Below, one piece after another: positions 36,501 to 47,658 of a stretch of 64,000 nt of DNA. The DNA lies in NCBI GenBank assembly GCA_030770545.1, contig CM061096.1:15667501-15731500 (forward strand), in the 5' to 3' direction. Origin of the DNA: Macropodus opercularis. Its lineage: Eukaryota; Chordata; Actinopteri; Anabantiformes; Osphronemidae. The notes beneath the pieces were generated by a model, which worked only from the letters and a program-made list of their open reading frames with translations, did no database searches and was not told where the DNA came from. How positions within the stretch are numbered: position 1 is the stretch's first letter; each line of letters starts with the position of its first letter. Position numbers and translations under genes: made by a program.

Positions 36501-39500
36501 CTATGAACAAACAGGGCTTCATGTGTGAGAATGTGCAAAGCTTGTGTGCGTGTGCGTTTTGCTGGATGTTGCCACTGTGTTGGGGAGATCTGTGAAACTC
36601 TGCTTCCTGAACCTCTTCAACTACACTTTTGCTCAGTGTTGCAGCACTTTTGCATCATGCTCAGGATCCTGACACAGGACAGATTCACTTTTACAGTCTG
36701 GCAACATGCTGGTTTATAAAGACGTGCATCTTTCATTCACTGCGCCGGTCGGTACCGTGTAAAGTTGGGTATGGTGCCGTGCTCAGCCAGGTCCGAGCCG
36801 GAGTACAGGTCGATGCGGGCGCATAGCCACTCGCAGCGACCCTGGTACCTGGTGTCCAGGACGTGCACCACCTCGTCGCAGCGCACGCTCAAGGAGCAGC
36901 TGTCTGACTGGCCTGAGATGTTGAGGTTGACCCGTATGTAGAAGGAGTCGCCAGAAGAAAGCGTGCCATCAGCGATTTCACTCTGCAGCCGACGGAACGC
37001 TGACAGACACGGATTCGGATTTACATTATGAGCACGTCCCACAAACAGACGCTTTTATATTGAGAACAACATCCCTTACAGTCGTAGTTGGTGCGATAGT
37101 GCAGCTTGACTGTCCCGGAGCAGTGCTGCAGAGTCCAGTGGGCTTCTTCCTGGGTGCTGGCCTCCAGTGAAGCGCTTTGGTTCTCCCCCCGTATGCAGCC
37201 GTCAAGCTGACAAGTCAAATAAAACAAGAGTCACTTGTGGTTTGGTGCATGTCAAATGAAAGTAAGCCACCAAAAATACATGGGTGCTGAAGGTAAATGG
37301 GTAAACAGTTTTAGAACCTTTGTCTAGAAATGCTGCTTACTGGTACTAAGTTCATCTTAGTCTAACCGACTCAGCACAAACCTGCATGAGACGGTAGCCC
37401 TCTCGTAGCCCCGCCCTCTCAGCCATGGACCCCGACTGAACGGACGAGACAAAAATGCCGGTGTCGTTGCCACCGACCAGCGTGATGTCTTTCAGTAGGT
37501 TGTCTCCTAGCAACGACAGGTCCTGCACCGGCTTCAGGGACGAGCTGGTCCTAGAGAAGGACGATAGAGACGGGCGAAACGGCCTGCACACAAACACGCA
37601 AAGAGACATCGAGACGACTATTAGTGTGCTTGACTTGCTGACGGACTCGCTAGGATGTGATTGCATCTGTATCTGTACTGACCGCTCCAAAGAGAGCTTC
37701 CTGAACATGTTGTTGACCTGCTCCAGGTCATAACTGTCCATCCCCTCTGACTGATGGGAGGAGGAAGATGAGTGAACCGAGGGAGGGCCACGATCATCTA
37801 AACAGACAGAAATGAATACGAACCTTCAGATTCAAACCCCGGTTGCCGGTATTTATTCCTCGCAGCCTCCAGATACATTCTCTCCATCGCCTGTCCCTCT
37901 GCTTTTCTCTACCCCATCCCCAAATCCTCTAGTTTCTTCTCCTGCGACCGTGTGTGATGAACTGTTTTACTCAATGTCAGCTTGAAGACATCGAACACAG
38001 ACAGTGACAGTAATGTGTACATTACCATTGTCCATTTCCATGTTGTCACTATCAGAGTCCGACAGGCTGCAAGACACAAACAGACGGTTTCCTGAAAGCT
38101 GTGAATGGACTGTGTCCCATTAATGCGACGTGAAGGTCTGGCAAGAACTGACTGAATCACTGCTGCTACGCATTTCTACCTGCGGAGGTGGAACTCATGG
38201 TCCTTCTCCCTCTCCCTTCGGCAAATCGATGCCTTCTCAGGGGGCTCAGGGAATATAGACAGGATGCTGTCGTTACGGTTACGCAGCTGGAGGTTGGAAT
38301 CATAAACAAAACAGCAATCACAACCACAAACAGAATCAGATAACCATGCTGACTCAGGCTGATGAATCGATGGAGCGTGTTTTCTATCGTGACCGGACGG
38401 GATCAAACTCACCATATTCGGCCTGCACTGATCCTGCATGATGAACGTGACCGGTGAGGGGAACGAAGAAGAGAGTGGTGGAGCACGGAAGGAAGGATAC
38501 GTGGGGGACATCGGGAAATTGGGCGACGGAGGGAGCGAGCTGCTCTTGACGTATGGTTTAGGAGTTTGAATGTCCAGAAAATCTCTGCCAACCACTGAGA
38601 AAGAAGAGTTGGAAACAAAAGGGCATAATTTGAAAAGACAGGCACAGCTACAGTGAAATATTCTGCTGCATCATATACGAGTGTGGTCACCTGCAGCGTC
38701 TGAGTTGGCCTGATTCTCTTTGGGTAAACAAACTGGAGACTTAGATCTGATCTAAAAGACACAAACATACTGTAAGTCTTAAACCCAAAATATATCAAAA
38801 CTGTGTCTTTAAATTGTAATTAAGCCTTATGTCCAGAAAGAAACAGCGCAGCATCTGACCACTGCCTTCAGGTTAGGTCTGCGTCTGAAGCGAGACGTTG
38901 GAGGCTCCTCATTTGCGAACATCTTCTCCTCCGGCGAGTCATCGCTGGAACATTCTGACTGGCCCGCAGGTTTAAAATCCCCGCACTGGGAGATGATGGT
39001 TGGAGGCAGGTCCCTCGGCAAACTCTGCAGAGTTGACGACTGTAATGTTACATCAGATCGTTTCCCGATTGAGTAAATACACAGTCTGCTGTTACTGACC
39101 TGGTCCAGAACGATGTCCTTGGACATCCGCCGCAGCCGACACTCCAGGGTGACGATCTTGGCTTCCTTGCGTACGAGCTCGATGTGCAGTTCGTCGCTCT
39201 TCTCCTCCAGCTCTCTGATCTGCTTGCGATATTTGTCTTTGTCAACGAGACTCTGGGAGAACTGGTGCTGGGCCTCGTCTCTGGCTTTGAACGCCTGCAG
39301 CGAAGAGCGGAGATAATGTTCACAGGGTCACACGTAACTACTGGGGCCACTGTGAAGCATCTAGTGGAGCCCTCGTCCACGTCTGTGTACCTGGTCCCGC
39401 TCCTTCTCCACCTCATCCAGCTGGATAGCGATGGTGTCTATGCGGTTGCGATACATCTCGCAGTCCTTCTGCAGCGTGGAGCACTTCAGCTCTAGATCTT

Positions 39501-42169
39501 CCTTCTCCTCCAGATACTGCACACAGATTGTTATTTATAGCTTATTAGAGCAACAAAAGACAGATACAGGAAGAGAACAAAGGCGGAAGAGAGAAGAAAG
39601 ACCAGGTTACACAGAGACAGTTTCTGCACAGGGCGTGTTTCACAGATGGTCTCATGGGCATTAGGCGCCCTGGTCGTGGGTTTGGGTTTCCAGGGTGTGT
39701 GTGATTCTGATTCTCACGTTTTTACATCATATGTTCACGTGAAGAAGTTACCTTGTCTCTCAGCTCCTCGGCCTGTCTGACCTCTTCATGCAGGTTGTAG
39801 AGGCGGTTGACCAGGTCCTGTCGGTCTTCGAGTGCTTCTTGCCTGTCGTGCTCCAAAATGTCAAGGATGGCTTTGTCTGACTCCGGTAAGGGGCCAGGCT
39901 GGAGGAAAACAAGCACAGCCACATGTTAAACGTGTGCGATTAGCTTGTGTCGCAGCAGTTAGAGTGGACGAACGGACCCAAGCGGTTGTGACATTACCGA
40001 TGGAAAAAGTGAGTCACTGAGGACCATCATCACACGCTGCAGTTCCCCTGAGCCACACGTCACAATCTTTTATCTCAGTTTTTGTGGTTTTGTGTCTCAC
40101 ATGTTTACTGTTTCAGGTCAGATCGTCAACGGCAGGCAGTTGTGTTCACAGTGAAAGCTGCCACAAACGCGTTTAGCTCGATGCACGTCGGAGTAAAGTT
40201 TCCCGACAGACGCATTAATAAGCCAAACAGCCGCCGGCGTGAGAGGAGAGACGCAAACTGCTCCCACTGGCCCTAAACTACCAATAGTGCAGTCGCAGCA
40301 GGTTTGCAGTCCTGCTCCTCCAAAATAAAACAGCTCCCAGCTCAGCCAGCGTGACTTACAACACATGCACAGAAAAATAAAACAACACTTGTTTGGAAAT
40401 ATTTCAGGTGATCCGTCTTAAACTTGACATGTTTTCTTCTAAGGAATTGAAGTAAGATGTGTGTGAACCCGTGTGTTACCTGGATGATGGACTGCAGCTC
40501 CTGTAGCTTGATCTTGAGCATCTCGTTCTCTCGCTCCAGCTCAAAGATCTGCTCTCTCTTCGGCCGGTTCTCAATGTCGTTCTTCAGTTTCAGACTCTGC
40601 CTCCTCTCCATCTTACACTCCTCTTCCACCTTGTTGAGCCGGTGCTTCAGCTGATCAATCTACACGAGTGCGGGGAGAGAGCAGTGGTTACGACGCTGAG
40701 CTCTCCGGTAAAGAGACGCCGGCGTGTCCATCGGTACCTCTAGCTGCAGGTCTCGGCTCCTCATCACCGCCATGTTCTTCTCCTCGCTCAGCGTGGCGTA
40801 CCTCATCGCCAGCTTGTAGTTTTCATCCTTCACTCTCAGCAGCTCGTCACTGTAGGTGTTTCTCTCCTCTCTCATCTTATTATACCCTACACAACCAAAC
40901 ACGATCTTAGAATGTCACATTCACGCTTTTGTTAACCACAAGACATGAATTAATGCTACAGCTACAGCTGAGTCATCAATGTCCACGTCTTCTCCACGGT
41001 CGCTGTGGGGATTTCCACTCAGTGCCAACGAATGCCAACATCACCAATAGTTTATGATGACGTGATAAAACCTAAATAACATGCAGGTTTTCACTACAAA
41101 CATGTTCCAACATGAAAAAACTTTAGATCCGGATCTGAGTGGATCAACGGGTGTGAGCAACGCATGGAATATGCTGAGCGTGTCACCACTTGATCAGAAA
41201 CATAAATAAGTCCTGAATCTCCTACGGTGTTCAGCAGGTACAGTGGACATCAGACCATCAGAAACCCCACAGCGACCTAGTTTCATCTGACGGTGAACGT
41301 TGTCTGACTCTGTGGACAAACAAAGTGTTTACTCTGCTGGAAGGCCTGGAGCTCCTGGTTGGCCAGACGCAGCTTCTTCTGCTCGTCCTCCAGCGTGCAG
41401 TTCTTCCTGCTGAGCTCCACCTGCTGCAGAGTCTTGGCTTTGGACTGCTGCTGCAGCTTCACCACCTCATTCATCAGGAACTGCGTCAGGCCCTCGTGGC
41501 CCTCCTCTACTTCACAGAGAAGAGGAGCGATGCACATCACAGAGTGTATGGCACAGAGAGCTGATGCATCTCCGGTTTAAATCAAAACTGGCTAAACGGG
41601 AGCAATGTAAAGTGTGGCAAGATTAAACTTGTCACGGATGTCAGCAGAACCAGCAAAAGCAGCTTTACAAGATGGCAGACGTTAGGTCAGCTGTAGTTCA
41701 ACTCACCCACGATGGTGGAGAAGCGGCGCGTGGGCTCCTTCCCCGTGACCAGCTTGTACAAGTCGGGGTAATAAAACTCCAGACTCTCCAGAAACGCCAC
41801 ATACCCTCGTTCTTCTTTAGTCCTGAGGATGTCAAGTAGTCGGCCTGATGGAGAAACGGTTGAAGAACGCAAAGACGCCATTTCAGTAAAGGGGAGCAGT
41901 TCTTCACACTGACAGAGAATCGAGTGATTCGTTGGTTTGGAGACGTGCAGACACGCACGCGTCTACTTACTCGTGCGATTTGCTTTGCAGGTCAGCAGCA
42001 TGGAGTTGAGGATCTCATCTTCGTCCTGCTCGTCCAGGACCTTGCACTGGCGGAGGTAGGGGGTGAGCTTAGCCGGGGAGATGGTGCGGCACAGGTCATA
42101 GCGTTTACACTCCACATTCTCCCACAGCGCGTCCACGTTGTTCAGCAACCCGCTAGTGCCGTTCTCCAT
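33580..42169 (-). CDS. card11: Caspase recruitment domain-containing protein 11 (CARMA1)
   Basis: Twenty-four coding exons join in phase to 1142 residues (human about 1154): 42169-41971, 41844-41707, 41509-41333, 40886-40738, 40659-40480, 39898-39752, 39516-39391, 39294-39100, 39024-38860, 38751-38691, 38594-38413, 38286-38180, 38066-38026, 37797-37683, 37583-37382, 37206-37080, 36999-36756, 36393-36312, 36073-35978, 35902-35833, 35371-35189, 34675-34554, 34385-34270, 33784-33580. Domains: CARD (about 10-110; [20 protein letters not shown]), coiled coil (about 113-437; [16 protein letters not shown]), Ser-rich regulatory linker, PDZ (about 685-765; LREGYRLMQ), SH3 (about 770-850), and a guanylate-kinase-like end (about 940-1142; [15 protein letters not shown]). 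CARD11 is the membrane scaffold that, after PKC phosphorylates the linker, nucleates BCL10-MALT1 and drives NF-kB in B and T cells. Linker and CARD match CARD11 rather than CARD9, 10 or 14. Confidence 0.95.
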
Positions 42170-42439
42170 CCCTCACGCTCTGAGGAACCAACAGATGCTC
42201 AGTGTTGGAAGGACAGTTATCGGCTTATCTTCATGTCTGCTGTGTTGCATTGAATGACACCGTGCAGGTAGAGGAGTGAAGGCTTCATCAGCTCTGTACC
42301 AGTGTTGAGCTTTTTTGGCTTCAGAGGAACCACAGCTTGAGTTCACAGAGTCTTAGTTTACATGTGGTTAGTTGTGAAGGCAAACAGTGAAGCAGGCCAC
42401 CGGCTGACTCTGTGCAGCTCTCGCTAGATTGTACTGTCT

Positions 42440-42462
42440 GAAAAGTCGCCATCTTGGCCACT
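42440..42462 (-). promoter_or_regulatory. YY1-type element upstream of card11
   Basis: On the minus strand this reads CCAAGATGGCGAC, a near-perfect YY1 core, about 285 bases upstream of the card11 ATG. YY1 sites of this kind often sit at or just after transcription starts, so a proximal card11 promoter here is plausible. This competes with the distal candidate exon near 46631. Confidence 0.35.
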
Positions 42463-43839
42463 TGTCTCTCAAAAAGCTCCAAAAGACGCTATGTGGTTTT
42501 AAATGAAAAAAACCCAGTAGAAGTAGATTTTATAGCTGAGCAAAGACGTAAAGTTACTGATATACTTCCAGCTGATCCTCTTACACACAAAGAGAACAAA
42601 CGCTTACGACCTGTGATGTGTCTTTATCACGTGAGACACGGGTAAAAAAAATCTGACATTCTGTTTGACAGTCGTAGTAGAAATACACACAGGAAATAAA
42701 GGTGGAGCCAGAGCTGACGCGTAAGGTTCCTCAGCTCACCCATGGACATTAACCAGCTCCTCAGTGTTAGTTAGTGAAACTATCAGCTCAGTTTAAAGTG
42801 CTGAGGACGTTTATTCCTGCAGCTGCAGTGACGGTGGTTGACTGAAGCTGAAATTAAAGCCAGCTTTGTATCTTTAAACGCATGTGCACAGCTGGAGCCA
42901 CGTGAGGCTTCAGGGGCGCGATGAGGCAAACCCAGAGTCTCTACTCGACGCTTCCCTCAGAAACTCAAACCAACTGACGTCTTTCCACTCGTCTTTCCTG
43001 TCTCTTTGTGTTTTTCCAGTCATTCACTCCCACTTGACTTTCTGTCTCCATCATCTCGCTCTCGCTCTGACACACACACTGCTCCTCTAGCATTTGCATG
43101 CTGTCAGGCATGTAGGTGTTATCCTATAATCCCGCTTTGTGACTGGCAGGCTACAGTTAGGCAAATCGCGGCTATCTGACGCCTTTGCACTTGTAAACAC
43201 ATACAATCACACACACATTTGCATACAACTCTCATCTGCACCGTGCATGTCACAATTCCAGCTCGTGCTTTCACACTCCAGGCAAACTGGCGCACGAACA
43301 CGCACAGCTTCAAGGCAAATAACACACCTGCGACGGCGGTTTTCCATTACTGGCGCTCGGGCGAGTGGCTCCGTTTGACACGATTTCACTGAACCTGACA
43401 TATTATTGCACTCAGTCAAGAAAAGCTCTCATCAGATAATTTTTGCGTGCAGTATAAAAATATCACACCCTCCCGGCAGGATCTATTCTTTGTATAGACT
43501 GTGTGTATATACTGTCAGAGTGACAGCAGATGACAAACCGCAGGCTCTCAGACCAACACACGCCCTTGCACCCATGCAATACACAGGGCATGCACACACA
43601 TCCAACACCCAGACGCACACATGACATGCGCTCAGACCCCTTCAGTAACCACATGCGTGTTTCCTCTTCTCTCTTCTCTTATTTTGGAGTTCATTACCGA
43701 GAAACTTATCCTTGCTTCCTCCTTTTCAAACCAGATGTGAGTAGTAGCTCTCTTCCTCTATTGTCTTTATGGCTTAGGCGGATGTGTCTGTGTATAGTTT
43801 TGTGGTCGAGGAGAAATTTTCCTATTTAGGTTACTTTAT

Positions 43840-43905
<66 letters not shown>

Positions 43906-46600
43906 TGCCAGCATCTCTGTTTTACTATAACCAGTCAACAACACTGATATTGACTCCAAAGACGTGAATTTAATGGTCGGGGCATAAAAACGCTTCACCC
44001 TGAGCCGCACAGGGAGCAACTTGGGGTTGAGTGTTTTCGACAGCGTCGTGTACGTCTGCGTTAACAACACTCGCGTTTCGAGCTACTTCTGCTGCTTATG
44101 TTTCATGAATTAATGACATGATATGAGGCTGATGTTTACCATAAGTGTCACCTCCAAAAATAGTTACACACGTACAAATAATCAGACTGTGTCATTTACA
44201 AAATAGCAACAACATTCAGTATGTTCACACTGGTCATCATCAGACTGTTTGTTGTGGCCTCTGAGCAAGGCCCCGTTTTTAGATGACGTTTTATGCACTT
44301 TTCTGCTCCTCGTTCTATTCTTACGATGACATACTGTTATATTGGAAGGACGATCGCTAACATTGCAGTAACTATAAAAGTACTGAAGGTTTTAATTAAA
44401 AATGGCAGAACAACTAAGAGTGAAAACATGTAGGTGTCATATCATCTTCCTTCAGCAATATCCGTCTTCCTTCCTCATTTAGCAGCTTCTGCATTAGTCG
44501 TAGTAACACGCTGTGTTCATAATGTCACGACTGGACATTATGGCTCAGCTTTCTGAGGTTCATCTTACTGCTCCACCTATTTCTGCCGAAAATGGTTTGA
44601 CAGACAGCTCCATGTGTTTATGACACGCGTGACTTCACTGCTGTCTGTTGGATGCTTGAAGCTTTGCTGCGCTTCATTGTAAATGCAACATGTTTGGAAT
44701 CTGTTGCTTGTATCTTTACGCAGGGGCTGTCGGTTCAAAAACAGCAACGCGGACTTGGTATGCGATCACTCAGAGGAACCAGATGATGATCACGACCTGG
44801 TCTCCGGTGGTCTGATAAACAGCTCCACGCTCCAGCAACAGTACGTAAAACAGCAGTGCTGCAACTTGGACAGACGCCATACGTTTGAAAACTAAGCCAC
44901 TGATTTGTAATAAATCACAGCAAGCATGTGACGCTGACGTCCATGTGTCCATGCATCCTGTTTAAGGCCCGTACGTCTCTTAAAGGGTTAATAGCAGATG
45001 TGTGAAGAGAACATCTGACGGTTTGCTGCGTTCTGATAAACGCCTTGATGGAAACATCCACTGATTTTCCATTATGCTTCTATCATTTTGCAGCTCATCT
45101 ACATGACTTTCATCCATCTTATCTCTGATCTGAGTCTGTGATCACGTGATTACTATTAATAATCCCTCAAGAAAAAGCTCAAGCGAAGATCAGATCTGAG
45201 GCAGATATTTGTTGTTTCCTCCTTGTGCACATAAACCAAATGTGTCTAAACTTGAGCCAACACACATTCTACACAAACAAGCCAGGAATATGTCAGGCAG
45301 ACCAGGCTGCCCATCACCGTGGAAACTGAATCCACCGTCTGATCATAAGTCAAGTGAAGAGGTGAGCGGTCGGCCCATGCGCTAACAAATGGTACGAATT
45401 CGCTGAGCGGTCCATCATCCAGCGCGGTTTCGATTCGCTGCAGGTTTTTTCCAGCACAAAAAGTCAAACTGACCCATAGTTTTACTTTGTGGCACCCGAG
45501 CACCAGCTGAGGCTCAGTGACCCGATGGATGCTTCCTGTCCTGTCCTGTTCCTACTGTTACGGGGTTGAACTGGGATTGCTGGGATCACCGGACCGATGA
45601 GCAGATATGACTGGTTCAGGTGAACAAAACTCCATAAAGGTCCCATTGTCCAGAACGAAAAGCTGAAGCCTGAAGGAATTTGATCCGTGGGGTCTGCCTG
45701 GAGCGAGACACAGGTCCCAGTCGTCTTTAAGAGCTGGCATGTGCCGTTTGTATAACTGACATCATTTCAAGAGTCCATCTCGGCCTGGACGCTGTAATTA
45801 ACCACCCTGCAGGAACTGAGCTGTCTCTTTGTATGGACACTGTTTGCACAGTTAGTTCATGTTAATGTGGACGTGCACGTTTTTCTTCTTCTCTAACATT
45901 ACCTGTGGCGGAAGTTCACACTTTAACGGTGTGACTTTCAGAGCTACACATCTGTTTGTAAAGTCATTGGGATTTTACTACATTAGATTTGCAGATTTTA
46001 AATCAATATCAAGCTATGACTTTCCACACTCTTTGAAGTTTTACTTAAGTCAGACTTTCAGTTGAGAGTTTTAGTTGTAAACTCGTCATTTGTGGTATTG
46101 TTAATAATATTCTAATTACTTCTTCCACCACTGCTTGTTCCTGAGCTGACGCAGTATTACAGGCAGTAATAACACTTAACTTAACTTATGGTGTTTCTGC
46201 ATCTTTGTGCGCAACCAACATGCAGGAGTCCCGTTTTCCAGCATGTCCCTGAATGCCCCCTCTGACTGGACCCCATTGTCTCCTGCACCTGCTGCTGGAA
46301 TCCCAAATATTCCCATAATGCCAGAAAATGCCCGACGTCAACAGACGCCCAGCTCTTGTGCGGAGACACCTGCTCAGCGCAGAAACTGGAAACACGGGGC
46401 TCCTCACGTTCAGCCTCCGAGAGTCTGGGTCACGGCCCGTGTTTTCATGGCACTTTATGACGCACAGCACGCGTCTGGTAACATGAGGTGTAATCGTTTT
46501 TCCACTCGCACTGTCGCGCGTTATCAAAGCTGTTCGCCGTTGGTACAACACGTGTCTGGATGTGTGACCTGCGGACCAACACCTGTTGCAAGTGAAGGGA
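42463..46600. other. Intergenic region upstream of card11
   Basis: No exon supported. Contains a 61-base (GT)n tract (separate entry). Minus-strand open frames at 45246-45503 and 45558-45740 have protein-like composition but no splice context, no neighbouring exons and no family I recognise. Confidence 0.45.
43842..43902 (+). repeat. (GT)n microsatellite, 61 bases
   Basis: About thirty uninterrupted GT units; a typical teleost dinucleotide microsatellite in intergenic DNA. Confidence 0.95.
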
Positions 46601-46630
46601 CGAACGACGCGATAAGGGCTGAGTCCTTAC

Positions 46631-46860
46631 CTGCGCCGCGGCGGGTCGAAGTATCACGAAGCGGAGGGAAACCAGACTGGGTCTATGCGTGGTGCTCGGC
46701 GCGCTCCTGATGATTTCAGTTTGAATCCCACCGAGAATCCCAGCTGCTCATGTTGTCTCCATTTATCCGGAGGACAGAGGTCTGAAGAGACGGAGCCCTA
46801 AACAGGCTGAAGAGCGCATGGAAACTGTGGCCCCGACGCACGGCCCGAGAAAAAGAGGCA

Positions 46861-46899
<39 letters not shown>

Positions 46900-46900
46900 A
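46631..46900 (-). promoter_or_regulatory. Candidate distal first exon and promoter, possibly card11
   Basis: A CpG-rich patch (about 46380-46920) has on the minus strand a consensus donor, GGCGCAG then GTAAGG, at 46631/46630. An upstream untranslated exon of card11 would need exactly such a donor. No acceptor between here and 42169 could be fixed, and the upstream boundary is arbitrary. The adjacent (GA)n tract is at 46865-46896. Confidence 0.3.
46865..46896 (+). repeat. (GA)n microsatellite, 32 bases
   Basis: Sixteen uninterrupted GA units beside a CpG-rich patch; GA tracts near promoters can bind GAGA-type factors, but nothing here shows use. Confidence 0.9.
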
Positions 46901-47573
46901 AAGCGGAGGCGGGCGGCGAGTTTAGATGGAAATAAGTTCGAGGTGAGGAAGAGAAACTCTGTCGCTCTCTGTGATCAAACGCGACACAATATAAAAGTGT
47001 CAGGTTGACTTACTGTGTTTTGTGTTTTCTGACTCGCCTGTCAGCTGATAAAGATGTTTTATCTCATCCTCCCTGTTGTAAAGTCGTTTCTACTTTTTGC
47101 GTGAACTCGCGTGACATCTCATACTAATTGACTCCACTGTCACTGAACTAAGCTAAAGCGCGTTTTACTCCATATAATGGAGTCGTGGAAATACAGTTAC
47201 AAAAGTGATTTTGTGGATTAAGATCTTGCAAAACAAAGAAATAAACAGAACAAACGATTTGTTCGTTTTTCTGAATTTCTCGCAGCAGCAATGAAGTGCA
47301 AGACAGTAGTGGATGTGTTTATATGGGCTGTTGTCCAGATACATCCATAGATTAGTGCTTGTGTGGCTGAATGTGTAGTGTCATTTATTTTGTGAATTAA
47401 GAAGGTGCAGCGTTCATAAGGAAATATTTAAATAAACATGAAACATTACAGTAATAATATTATTGTATTTAAAGTTCGGTTCTTTACTCACTTCAAGTCT
47501 TCAGGTATCTCAGATCTTGGTCCGTCCGGTTTTTTTCTGAACGTCCTCTCGGTGAAAGCGGAACCGAAGTGGC

Positions 47574-47583
47574 GTCATGTGAT
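47574..47583 (+). promoter_or_regulatory. M-box type E-box before ap5z1
   Basis: GTCATGTGAT, containing TCATGTGA, the M-box form of E-box bound by MITF/TFE family factors, 76 bases upstream of the ap5z1 ATG. These factors drive lysosomal genes, which suits AP-5. The match is seen; function is inferred. From 46901 to here no coding exon is supported. Confidence 0.35.
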
Positions 47584-47658
47584 TTCAGTCAGGACTCGAC
47601 TAGCGACGCACTGTTTACCTTCCGCTGCCAGCAGAGGAATGTTTGGTGCGGCCTCAAA

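Noticed and set aside
45246..45740. Minus-strand frames with protein-like composition upstream of card11
   Set aside because: No acceptor/donor pairing, no family signature and no neighbouring exon; left as intergenic.
46207..46710. 167-codon plus-strand frame in a CpG-rich patch
   Set aside because: GC-rich DNA gives long chance frames; no start context, splice sites or family match.
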